Shown here one piece after another: positions 21,872-34,600 of a stretch of DNA of 64,000 nt. Position 1 is the first letter of the stretch. Each line of letters begins with the position of its first letter. Source of the stretch: Mesostigma viride (Eukaryota; Streptophyta; Mesostigmatophyceae; Mesostigmatales; Mesostigmataceae); the NCBI GenBank assembly GCA_009746045.1, contig RPFO01000175.1, forward strand, positions 5,665,414-5,729,413, written 5' to 3'. The notes under the pieces are model-generated. The model was not told the DNA's origin and searched no databases. It saw only the letters and a program-made list of their open reading frames with translations. The position numbers were made by a program, and so were the translations under genes.

Positions 21872-22669
21872 CCAAAGCAAGTCAGCCCAGCGGTGACGGG
21901 TGATAGTATAATTAGATGTGTGTGGCAGGTGGCAGCACCTTCTCAGCCCCGGCCACGGGATTTTGTGGGTGGGTGACAGGCGTGCTTGGTTGGTGTCCTT
22001 GGCCAGCACGTGGCCCTCTTTAGCTCCATAGCAGGTGCCACGTGTCATCATATGATTGGTTGCTACTTTGTGGCGGTCACTTGGTGGCCTGAATTGGGAT
22101 GACGGAATGATGATGGAATGATGATGGAAAGTTATACTTCATTAATTAATTAATTAACTAAGTAGCCAGATTAGTCTGGCATCTGGCCGGGCCGGTGAAG
22201 ATCATGGCTCGACTGGCAAAAAACGTGGTGGAGGCAGTACGTTTGCACACTCGGTGCCATGCCAGCCCAAGTTGGTATGTGGCTGGGCGCACTGCATGCA
22301 GCACAAGAGGTGGCTGCCACAGCGTACGTAATGAGTACATGGCCAAGGCCAACATAACACTAGATTGCTAGTAGAGTAATCAGTGCACTTTCACTTGTGT
22401 TTTCAATCCATGCAGGTGCATGCTCGAATGAAAGACACCAGGGAGAGGAGACATGCTAGGCTGGAATGATTAGCGAATGCAGCAAAACGAGCTGCAACCA
22501 CCGGCATATAGCTGTATAATTGCCTAAACTAACACATCTATGGTTGAACACGGTAGGCGCATCATGGTACATGCATCTTTGTCTTGGTACATGCATCTTG
22601 GTATGACCGGCAAGGGTTTGGCTATTTGCCAACACGTCACTGTAAACACAGGCTTGATATACAGCTGTG
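21872..22669. other. Spacer with a TTAA tail, no gene
   Basis: Contains a TTAA tract at 22141-22157 that may be a retroelement tail, and a direct repeat of TTGGTACATGCATCTT near 22581. It is the 3' flank of the large minus-strand gene. No convincing coding frame. Confidence 0.5.
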
Positions 22670-25600
22670 CTAATCCTCGCCCTCGGTGATGGCCAAGGCC
22701 CCAGCCTTGGAGTAGACAAAGCTGAGGAACTCTCCCACCGCGGCCTCTGAGAAAGGGGTCCCTGAGTCCGCCCGCTTGTGTAGGTGGTACGAGAGAGCCA
22801 ACAGCAGCTGCATACCATGGCAAGGCACGGAGCAGCGCATAAGGCAATAAGCCCCACCCGAAAGCCACGGGACATTTGTATTGCAGCGATTCATGCTTGC
22901 ATGGTCACGCACATTCAAAATGTTGCTGTGCAAGTAGCGGAAAGTGGCTAACAATCAGGCTTGCTTTCTGGTGCCGAGCTTTGTTCAGCCTGCAGTGGGT
23001 GTGCTGTGGCAGCATGTGCAAACCACAGGTTTATACATACAAGGGTGCACAATTGAGCAGCACGCTGGTGCGACGAAAATAATAGAGCACAAGCCTGACT
23101 GAGCCAGCAGAAGCATTAGGTTGGAGAATGAGCTGTCCTGGCAAGTGTCTCCTGCACGACCCGCAGCCTTGTTTCGCCAAGCTGCCGGGTGTACTAAAGT
23201 TATATGCTAATGCCGCCAGATAAAGATACAAGGTAAGATGAACTGATAACGCTTGTTTGAGTGTCATAGGATGTACATCACGCCGATAGTGCATGCATTA
23301 CAACAAGCATCCCCACTAGACCGGACTGTGGAATCCGTTGCCGTGAAAACCAGTCCATTGAGCAACGCCTACCCAGTCCATGAGGCACTCCTTCCGATGT
23401 ATCCAGCATATGCCTGTCATTATGCTTGGCCCATTACCCAGCATGTAGCGATGATAATTTCACGTTGTAGTATTTAGATATTGTGTGAACTACTGTGCTA
23501 TCAAGACCCTTATTCACTTTGTAGAATTTAGATATTGTGTGAACTACTGTGCTATCAAGACCCTTATTCACTTTGTAGTATTTAGATATTGTGCGAACTA
23601 CTGTGCTATCAAGACCCTTATTCACTTTGTAGTATTTAGATATTGTGCGAACTACTGTGCTATCAAGACCCTTATTCACTTTGTAGAATTTAGATATTGT
23701 GCAAACTTCTTGTGCTATCAAGACCCTTATTCACTTTGTAGTATTTAGATATTGTGCGAACTACTGTGCTATCAAGACCCTTATTCACTTTGTAGTATTT
23801 AGATATTGTGCGAACTACTGTGCTATCAAGACCCTTATTCACTTTGTAGTATTCAGATATTGTGCAAACTTCTTGTGCTATCAAGACCCTTATTCACTTT
23901 GTAGTATTTAGATATTGTGCGAACTACTGTGCTATCAAGGCCCTTAAGTGGATCAGCAAGGCAGCAGCTTACGGGGGAGAAAAACTGTCACATGGCTGTG
24001 TCACGTGGGTCTTAACAAAGGAACAACCGACTCTTGACAGGAAAGCTCCAGGGTCACCCTCGGGGATCGACGCTGACCTTTTCGAACGCGTTGCAGTCCA
24101 GCTGGAGAGGGTGCATCCGGAGCGGGAACTTTTGCACTTCCTGCCCGAAGCAAGCAGAAACGCCACGTCATCAAAGGTGCCACAGTAGCGGAACATCGGG
24201 GCCATGGCGCGCCAGCACAGTGATGTACGGCATGAGAGCCCGTGGTGATGGGGAAGGGTAGAGCTGAGGATGAAAGCGAGAATCAGCGATTGGGATGACT
24301 TCAAACACTATCAGGCCGACATGGAGAGCCACCGACCGGCGCAGTCAAACCAAGAGGGGGACCCCTTGTTACAACTGACCCACCAGTCAAACCAAGAGGG
24401 AAACCCTTTATTGCAACTGACCCTACAGTCAAACCAAGAGGGGACCCTTTATTACAACTGACCCTACAGTCAAACCAAGAGGGGACCCTTTATTACAACT
24501 GACCCTACAGTCAAACCAAAAGGGGGACCCTTTATTACAACTGACCCACCAGTCAAACCAAGAGGGGGACCCTTTATTACAACTGACCCTACAGTCAATA
24601 CCTGCTACACGATTTCCCAACGGAGTAATGTTATAATTTAATTTAATTTAATTTGATACAGTTAAACCAAGAGGGGGACCCTTTATTACAACTGACCCTA
24701 CAGTAAATGTACCATTTGCGGGTCCTTTAAAACTCCCCTAGCATCCACCATCTGGCATTCGCATTGCCAGTATTCGATTGCGTGGCCCTCTCTCATTTTC
24801 ATGATACTTCATCTCAAGGAAGCAAATGGCCATGGGTGACCTGCCGGAATGACCTCGGCCGGCGGTCGTATGGGGACAGGTGGGCCGAAGATAACGCACG
24901 CGCCCCCTGCAGATTACTAAACACCGCTGCGGATAGCCACCGTAGATTGTGGCTGCGGATAGCTAACATAGATACGTGCACTCCAAAGAGTACTTAACAA
25001 AACGTGCATGCATGCACGCACAAGCGTGCGTTTGCAACCGGATGTCTATGCTGCTCGTTCATGTGAACATGCTGCTTGTGCGGTTATGGGCGGGCAGGGG
25101 GGCGGGCGGGCGGGCGGGCGGGCGGATGGGTAACAGTGCGTGTTGGCGGGCGGGTTGGTTGGCAATCGCCCCTCACCGCGTTCTCGTTCACCGCGAACAG
25201 CGCCATGAGTCCCAGGGTGGACGCGTCCAGCTGCGCCGGCATGATGCCCCAGCGCTGGTCGCGAACGATCAAAACAGGTGGGACGAGGTGGGTGGGGAAA
25301 AGCGCAGGACACATGAAAAAAAAAATTATTATTGACAAAGAAGGCGCGCACAATGATGAAAACATGTTGAGTGAAACGCTCTGTGGAAGGCTGATGCCGC
25401 GTCGGTGAAACGCGAAGCGCGGGTAAACGATGCAGGCGCACCCAAGACGAGGCGATGATGCACACTCTCGGAGAAGCCAGAAGACTAAACTATGATCATC
25501 GACATGCGTTCAGGTCAAAAACATGCACTGCACTAGCTTGCGGATGCGAGGTTAAACGATGCACCACCGACTCCATGGTCCCCATCTTCACGATCCGCCC

Positions 25601-28600
25601 CAGGCTAACAGCATGCCATGCCAATTGCCTCCTTGATAAGACATAATCCTGCAAGTGACATATTACTGCAAATGGCCGCCAGGTTGAGAGCACGTGAGCC
25701 GCTACAGTACCTGCCTCCGGGTCGAGAGCATATATTGTTCCCAGCAGTACCTATTCACCGCAGCATTGTTATTGTTCGCCGCAGTACTTGCCTCCAGGTT
25801 CACCGCGAGGTGCTTGAGGTCCAGCCGGGAGATGCCCTCCACTGTGGCCACGCGCTTGAGCTTGCACGCGTTGAGCGTTTGCTCCGTCAGCTTGCGGCCC
25901 TTCTTCATGATGGCCTGCGCACGATGGTACCGAAAACACGGTTTCGAGAGAACGTATTTTTTGGAAACATGAGAACTAGTGCAGCACATCATTCCTAGTC
26001 ATTGGTCCGATGCACAGCGCAGGTAAGAAGGGAAGCACAGCAGAGCAAATCCTCGTCCTCTTTGTGATGCCCAGAGCAGGTAGGAAGGGAAACAGAGAAC
26101 ATGATATCAAGTCCTCCATAAGTGCACAGGTATGAAAAAAAGCACACCCAGTGGGCCCAGTCATGAACAGGCACGCACAGGGATACACACAGCTCCGGAT
26201 CAAACGCAAAACCCTTACACCACAGCCGACATTTCTCGAAAGCTCTTACACGACAGCGCAGCATGACTCTTTTGATACCCATGTGACGTTGTGCGCAGGC
26301 AAATACGGAGCACGTAGTCTCCGAATTATGTTGTAGTCCTTATATAGTCCTCAAAAAGTCCTTCCCATCTCTACTACCCACTTGGAACGAGTTTTCATGA
26401 CCATGAAGAAGGCTAGTTTGGCTGTGCTTCCACAACGGCGTGTACAGGTTTGGGGACATGCAGTGCTACCTTGGAACAACCAGCAACCCTTTGACAGCTA
26501 CTGCCCCGTTTTTGTGGTCTAGCACTGCCACGGCCTCGCTACAGGAACGTGACATGTTCCCAAATAGACTACGCGTGAGCAGGGACCCAGAGATACCTGG
26601 GGTGCAATGTCTGTGAAGAGGTGGTCAGGGGACGGTGAGGAAGTTTTCAGTAGAGCAGGCAGGGATGGCCCAGCACGCATCCGATTCGTGCTACACATGC
26701 ACAAGATTTGTTGTGGCGTTGGGGCGCCATACCACGGCCTTGGTTCCGTACTACCCTGGTCTGCACAATCACGAGATTGGATCAATGGTGTTGGTTCCAC
26801 ACCCCCATGTCATATCGAATGATACCGTTGGTCACGTATCATGGCCTATCATATCGTATGATACCGTATGACCTATGGCCTATCATATCGTATGAAACCG
26901 TATGACCTATGGCCTATCATATCGTATGAAACCGTATGACCTATGGCCTATCATATCGTATGATACCGTATGGCCTATGGCCTATCATATCGTATGATAC
27001 CGTATGACCTATGGCCTATCATATCGTATGATACCGTATGACCTATGGCCTATCATATCGTATGATACCGTATGACCTATGGCCTATCATATCGTATGAT
27101 ACCGTATGACCTATGGCCTATCATATCGTATGATACCTAATGGCCTATCACATCGTATGATACCGTTGGTCACGTATCATGGCCTTGGTTAGGTACCATC
27201 GTCTTGGATAGATACCATGGCCTTGGGTAGCTACGACGGTAGATGGTTACGTACCATGGTCTTTGAAGTTGATAGTTTAGGGGAAATAGTCACGTACCAT
27301 CGTCTTGGGCGTAACGGCTGCCTCGAACACGCACAGCAGGTGGGTGAGCGGCGGCGCCAAGTGGGGGTAGAGGCACTCGGTGACCAGCGCTTGCAGCTGT
27401 GTGTGCGTGTGCGTGTGTGTATGTGTGTGTGTGCGTGCGTGTGTGTGTGTGGGGGGGGGGGGGGGGGGGGGGGGTACTGTCAGAAGTATCGATAGACCTG
27501 CCCAGGAATAAGAAAATAGTTTGGTCAAAGTATTTACATTTGTGGCAGAAATTAGATACTGACTAGACTAGATGTTTTGGGGTTGAACGGAACGAGTTTT
27601 CCGTCAAGGAATCATTAGTCCTTATGTTAGCTGGTTTGCTACTTGGACATCTCTGTTGTGATTGGTCATAACTTGTGTAGACCGCGTGGTGGACACGCGG
27701 TGGACACAAGTGGCGTGTGGTATGCACCCTCTGCTACTGTCCGCTGGCTCGTCCTTTGTATATAATGACGTGACCACTTTCATTTGGGCTCTCTCAATAT
27801 CTCGCATTTGTTTATAATGACGTGAACACTTTCATTTGGGCTCTCTCACTATCTCGCATTTGTATGTAATGACGTGACCACTTTCATTTGGGCTCTCTCA
27901 CTATCTCGCACTGCTTCCAGCAGCTGGCCCTCTGGCCGAGGCCAACATTTTCCAGTGTGAGCAAGTTTGACGTATGATACTAAACGGAATAAATTTTTGT
28001 TGTTCTGACAGGTACACAAGGCCAAAGTGAGCAGGGTGGTGATGAGGGAGGGGGAGTGAAAGAAGGCAATCAAACAGAATGGCACCTTAAAAGGCAAATC
28101 TAAGAAAAAACACAGCAGGCAAAACGGCGATGCCAATTGAGTAGCCGCCCAATGCCCAACGACAGCAGCCCAATGTGTGCCCTGTCGGTTGACGAACACG
28201 CCATGTGGGTGCTATCGGTTAAGCTGCATCCTGGATAGTGGTATCTCGTGGTGTGGCCCTGACGTAGATCATTGGTAGAACATGCCGCATGAGACCAGCG
28301 CTGCGGTGATGGCCGCTGCTGCCCTGCCACCTGTCATATTCTGTTTTAGGGTAAAGGGTTTTAATTGAACGAACTGACTACAGCCCTACACGGTTAGCCC
28401 TATACGGTAGCAAGTGGCCAGATGCCTTTGCACTGCGTGTGGCACAGCCGCACCCCACCCACCCACCCACCCCGTGAATGCTAGCATAAGACCTGACAAA
28501 ACCCCAGCAGCCTAGCCTTTCCCATGTGCCCACCCTACGCCCAGCAGTTGTGGCCAGTCGCCGCGTGGGAAACAACGATGAAGAGGGTCAGAGCTCATGC

Positions 28601-31600
28601 GTGTGCAGCGTTCATGCCAAGAGAGTAAATCGCCCATAGATCGGTAAGGAGTGAGGGGAGGGGGGAGGGGCGAGGGGCGAGGGGCGAGGGGCGAGGGCGA
28701 GGGGCGAGGGGCGAGGGGCAAGGGGCGAGGGGCGAGGGGCGAGGGGCGAGGGCGAGGGCGAGGGGCGAGGGGCGAGGGGCGAGGGGCGAGGGGCGAGGGG
28801 CAAGGGGCGAGGGGCGAGGGCGAGGGGCGAGGGGCGAGGGGCGAGGGCGAGGGGCGAGGGGCGAGGGGCGAGGGGCGAGGGCGAGGGGCGAGGGGCGAGG
28901 GGCGAGGGGCGAGGGGCGAGGGGCGAGGGGCGAGGGGCGAGGGGCGAGGGGCGAGGGGCGAGGGCGAGGGGCGAGGGGCGAGGGGCGAGGGGCGAGGGGC
29001 GAGGGGCGAGGGGCGAGGGGCGAGGGGCGAGGGCGAGGGGCGAGGGGCGAGGGGCGAGGGGCGAGGGGCGAGGGCGAGGGGCGAGGGCGAGGGGCGAGGG
29101 CGAGGGGCGAGGGGCGAGGGGCGAGGGGCGAGGGGCGAGGGGCGAGGGGCGAGGGCGAGGGGCGGGGCGAGGGGCGAGGGCGAGGGGCGAGGGGCGAGGG
29201 GCGAGGGCGAGGGGCGAGGGGCGAGGGGCGAGGGGCGAGGGGCGACGGGCGACGGGCGAGGGGCGACGGGCGAGGGGCGAGGGGCGAGGGGCGAGGGCGA
29301 GGGGCGAGGGGCGAGGGGCGAGGGGCGAGGGGCGAGGGCGAGGGGGAGAGGGGAGAGGGGAGAGGGGAGAGGGGAGAGGGGAGAGGGGCGAGGGGCGAGG
29401 GGCGAGGGGCGAGGGGCGAGGGGCGAGGGGCGAGGGGCGAGGGGCGAGGGGCGAGGGCGAGGGGAGAGGGGAGAGGGGAGAGGGGAGAGGGGAGAGGGGA
29501 GAGGGAGAGGGAGAGGGGAGAGGGGAGAGGGGAGAGGGGAGAGGGAGAGGGAGAGGGGAGAGGGGAGAGGGAGAGGGGAGAGGGGAGAGGGGAGAGGGGA
29601 GAGGGGAGAGGGGAGAGGGAGAGGGGAGAGGGGAGAGGGGAGAGGGGAGAGGGGAGAGGGGAGAGGGGAGAGGGGAGAGGGGAGAGGGGAGAGGGGAGAG
29701 GGGAGAGGGGAGAGGGGAGAGGGAGAGGGAGAGGGGAGAGGGGCGAGGGCGAGGGGCGAGGGGCGAGGGCGAGGGGCGAGGGGCGAGGGGCGAGGGCGAG
29801 GGGCGAGGGGCGAGGGGCGAGGGGCGAGGGGCGAGGGGGGGCGAGGGGCGAGGGGCGAGGGCGAGGGGCGAGGGGCGAGGGGCGAGGGCGAGGGCGAGGG
29901 CGAGGGGCGAGGGCGAGGGCGAGGGGCGAGGGGCGAGGGGCGAGGGGCGAGGGGCGAGGGGCGAGGGGCGAGGGGCGAGGGGCGAGGGGCGAGGGGCGAG
30001 GGGCGAGGGGCGAGGGGCGAGGGGCGAGGGAGAGGGGAGAGGGGAGAGGGGAGAGGGAGAGGGGAGAGGGGAGAGGGGAGAGGGGAGAGGGGAGAGGGGA
30101 GAGGGAGAGGGGAGAGGGGCGAGGGGAGAGGGGAGACGTGGGTCGGATAAGGAACCCTGCGACAGCTACGTTCTGATGATACTTACTGAATGACACCTGC
30201 CTTCTGACGCTACTAGCATAAATTAAGGACCCCTACCTTCTGGTGCAGCTCGCCGTAGCCCCACCCGGCATTCTCCAGTCCCAGCTGATATTTTGCTGTG
30301 CACAATGTGGCACGAGGCACGCAAGGAGGAAAGGCAGGAGGCAAGGTTTTGAGTCAATAATCCGAAAAAGGGCCAGGTGATCTGTCATGAAGTGAAGCAG
30401 CATGGTAGCCGTGGCTTGTTGAAGTGAACCCTGGTCCAATGAGGTGAGTTTTCTTGCCGGCAAATGGTGGGCGTGGCTGCCTTTTGTCAGAAATCAAAAT
30501 GGGAAGGTGGGACTCCACTTCTTATTGCATGTTGTTTCGTGCTTGGAATGTACTCCGTAGGCGCTCGACTAGGTAAGCTTGACTTGGCTCTTGGCTTCAC
30601 CTGCCGCCACCTGGATGCACGCGACGAAGAACTCATGGAGCTGCAGCAGCTTGCCCTTGATCACCTCCTGCAGGTGACGGTTGCCAGCAGGTGCGTGCCG
30701 TGGGAAGGGAGGGGACAGGGCAAAGAAACGACAACACAGATGAGATAAAGCAGACAAAAACGGCGAGCACCCACAGTACACCCATAGTATTCTTTAACAG
30801 CACATTTGAAGCCTAGGGCTTCCATTGGCCATCGCTTTATTGAGCTCGGATGGGGTGGGGCTGGCTGCTTCCGCAAAAGCGGCAGTATGCAAACACGTAT
30901 GCACGCACACCAGGCTTGTAATTTGTATCAGGGTCAAGACCAGACAGCCACTTGACCGGGAGTTCAGGATGCTCATCATTTGCAAGAACGCGGCACATAC
31001 GAAGCAACCACACATATGCGCTCCATTGCCAGGAGCCTATTGAAAAGTTATGTAGTAATGAATAAGAAAGGATGTACCAATACATGGAGCCCAATCCGGA
31101 TTGGCACCAGACGGAGTGGGTATCCAGCACACAGAGAGGATGGATAGCAAATCTAGCATGTCGTCAACTTGCCAAGCGGCAACAGTGTTTGCGGGCATGG
31201 TGCGGCGAGGATCAGCTCACCTTGCCCCCCTTCCTCATGCCGCCGCCCGCCTGCACGATGAAGCATTCGTCCAGCACGCTCGCTGCACCGTGTCAACGAC
31301 CGTCGGACAATGTGCCAGATGAGAAGACAAGGGAAGCTTGAAATTGAGGTACAGTTGCAGGCAAGCAAAGGGCACTCGTGCATGCACGCTCGCTGCACCA
31401 TGTGACTAACATAATTCAACCAGATTTGATATGAAAAGCCAGCCGTTTGTCCGAAAGCAAGCCGTCAGGAGGACAGGACACCAGGAGGGAATGCCTCCAA
31501 TATACAGGTATAGGAGTACAATGCAGGCAAGGATAGTCGTTAGATGGCAATCAGAAACGGAAACTAAGCGGGACCCAACGGCTTCGTCGATCGGAGAGCG

Positions 31601-34600
31601 ATGACACAGCTGGGACTTGTTGCATGCAAGCAGCAAACCAAACGCAAGAAGCAGACAAGAAGCCAGCCACTTCGCTGCAACTTGTGATGTCGAAAGCGTA
31701 CAAATCCACGGTAGCAGACCTCACTGGAGGAAGCAAGCCGGGTGAATCCTTCACAAGTGGGCAACAACCGACTACATGCACTTCACAAGTGGGCGACAAC
31801 CGACTACGTGCACTTCACAAGTTGGCGACAACCGACTACATGCACTTCACAAGTGGGCGACAACCGACTACATGCACTTCACAAGTGGGCGACAACCGAC
31901 TACATGCACTTCACAAGTGGGCGACAACCGACTACGTGCACTTCACAAGTGGGCGACAACCGACTACATGCACTTCACAAGTGCGCGACAACCGACTACA
32001 GAGTACAAGCCACATCACCGCTCCCATCAGCCCGCCAAGCGTGGCCAATCCACTGGCTGCGTGCCAAGCTGAGGTATTACACATGCTCATTGACGCTGCA
32101 TGCTATTTGACGCCCTCTATCTCCCTGACAGTGCCACTAGTGTACGCTGCCTATGCGCATGCCTTGGTGGCTTCGGAGCATGCCACGCTACCATCCACGG
32201 AGCCAGGGCCCCTGGTCGCCCACCTGGGAACCGCTCCGTCGTCACCCGGGCATCAAGCATCAGGTTGCGGAAGTCATCCTGTGGCCAAAAGCGTGTGTAG
32301 ACGATAGTGCGTGGAGTGGTGTCCACGCAAGTGGCACAGGAAGACGCACGACAGGCATGCAGAATAGGCTGAGGTAAGCCCGCAAGGTGAGGCAAAATCA
32401 ACCAAAGGGGGGAAACTCACCATGTCAATAGCAACGACCTGTCTATGGCAATAAGATGCCTATGACACGTTACTACTTGCTTCTGTGTCCCCTTACCAGA
32501 TCAATAAGCCGAATTGGCCGCCCCCTTGCCCCATTGCCATGTTCATGATTGTTATAGTCCTTTATAATTGCTTGGAACACGCGCTTCTTCCTCCGGGCGA
32601 TTAGTAATGTTCGCTGTCATAAGCTCACTCACGGGGCTCTCCATGTACGATTACGTGTTCTCAAATATGAAAGACTGGGCCCTTGCCACCTTACCAGGTT
32701 CATGATGTCATAGTCCTTGCCACCTTACCAGGTTCATGATGTCATAGTCCTTGCCACCTTACCAGGTTCATGATGTCATAGTCCTTGCCACGTTACCAGG
32801 TTCATGATGTCATAGTCCTGATTACGTGTTCTCAAATATGAAAGACTGGGCCCTTGCCACCTTACCAGGTTCATGATGTCATAGTCCTTGCCACGTTACC
32901 AGGTTCATGATGTCATAGTCCTTGCCACCTTACCAGGTTCATGATGTCATAGTCCTTGCCACCTTACCAGGTTCATGATGTCATAGTCCTTGCCACCTTA
33001 CCAGGTTCATGATGTCATAGTCCTTGCCACCTTACCAGGTTCATGATGTCATAGTCCTTGCCACCTTACCAGGTTCATGATGTCATAGTCCTTGGGATGC
33101 TTTTTATTACGTGTTCTCAAATATGAAAGACTGGGCCCTTGCCACCTTACCAGGTTCATGATGTCATAGTCCTTGCCACGTTACCAGGTTCATGATGTCA
33201 TAGTCCTTGCCACCTTACCAGGTTCATGATGTCATAGTCCTTGCCACGTTACCAGGTTCATGATGTCATAGTCCTTGGGATGCTTTTTATTACGTGTTCT
33301 CAAATATGAAAGACTGGGCCCTTGCCACGTTACCAGGTTCATGATGTCATAGTCCTTGCCACCTTACCAGGTTCATGATGTCATAGTCCTTGCCACCTTA
33401 CCAGGTTCATGATGTCATAGTCCTTGCCACCTTACCAGGTTCATGATGTCATAGTCCTTGCCACCTTACCAGGTTCATGATGTCATAGTCCTTGCCACCT
33501 TACCAGGTTCATGATGTCATAGTCCTGATTACGTGTTCTCAAATATGAAAGACTGGGCCCTTGCCACCTTACCAGGTTCATGATGTCATAGTCCTGATTA
33601 CGTGTTCTCAAATATGAAAGACTGGGCCCTTGCCACCTTACCAGGTTCATGATGTCATAGTCCTTGCCACCTCACCAGGTTCATGATGTCATAGTCCTTG
33701 CCACCTTACCAGGTTCATGATGTCATAGTCCTTGCCACCTCACCAGGTTCATGATGTCATAGTCCTTGCCACCTTACCAGGTTCATGATGTCATAGTCCT
33801 TGCCACCTTACCAGGTTCATGATGTCATAGTCCTTGCCACGTTACCAGGTTCATGATGTCATAGTCCTTGCCACCTTACCAGGTTCATGATGTCATAGTC
33901 CTTGCCACGTTACCAGGTTCATGATGTCATAGTCCTTGCCACCTTACCAGGTTCATGATGTCATAGTCCTTGCCACGTTACCAGGTTCATGATGTCATAG
34001 TCCTTGCCACGTTACCAGGTTCATGATGTCATAGTCCTTGGGATGCTTTCCCGCCCGCCGCTCGTAGTACTGGAACAGCCCTTGCAGCGCACCTGAGGGA
34101 AGGGAGGCGAAGGAGTGGGGGGGGGGCGAACCACCAGTGCAATACAGTAAATCACGATTGCACAGACCACGTGCACCAAGAACAGGAGGGAGCCGATCCA
34201 CGTGCAGTACTGGAACAGCGCTTGCAGCGCACCTGAGGGGGAGGAGGGGGGGGGGAAGAAGACATTGTCCATAACGATAAAAAAAGCTGGGTCATACAAC
34301 CCGTTGCAACTAAAGAAACAGTATTTTCCCTCACCGGCATGCTCATCAGATCAAAGAGACAGGGATTCACACAGCTTCCCAGACCCCCTCACCGGCGTGC
34401 TCGGCAGATCAAACAGGACGGAATTCACACATCTCACTGCCCCCCCTCACCAGCCTGTTCGGCGAGCACACCCACATCACAGGAGAGAGATTTATAACTG
34501 CAAGCTCTCCCCTCACCAGAACGCTCCCCAATACCGCGGAGCACACCCATACCGACATGCTCCACCCCTCCTCCTTTCACCCCCCCCTCACCGGCGTGCT

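Noticed and set aside
23466-23945. CRISPR-like array
   Set aside because: Units are tandem without unique spacers, in an intron of a eukaryotic gene. The same applies to the arrays at 26.9, 31.8 and 33 kb.
27754-28000. Exon reading EGQLLEAVRDSERAQMK
   Set aside because: It is part of a threefold repeat, lacks a matching acceptor, and the exons at 30237 and 27396 join in phase without it.
28595-30196. Open frames of about 500-530 codons on both strands
   Set aside because: They translate a heptamer satellite into Pro/Leu/Ser/Arg or Gly/Arg/Glu monotony, without domain, splice or codon signal. Any stop-free short repeat gives this.
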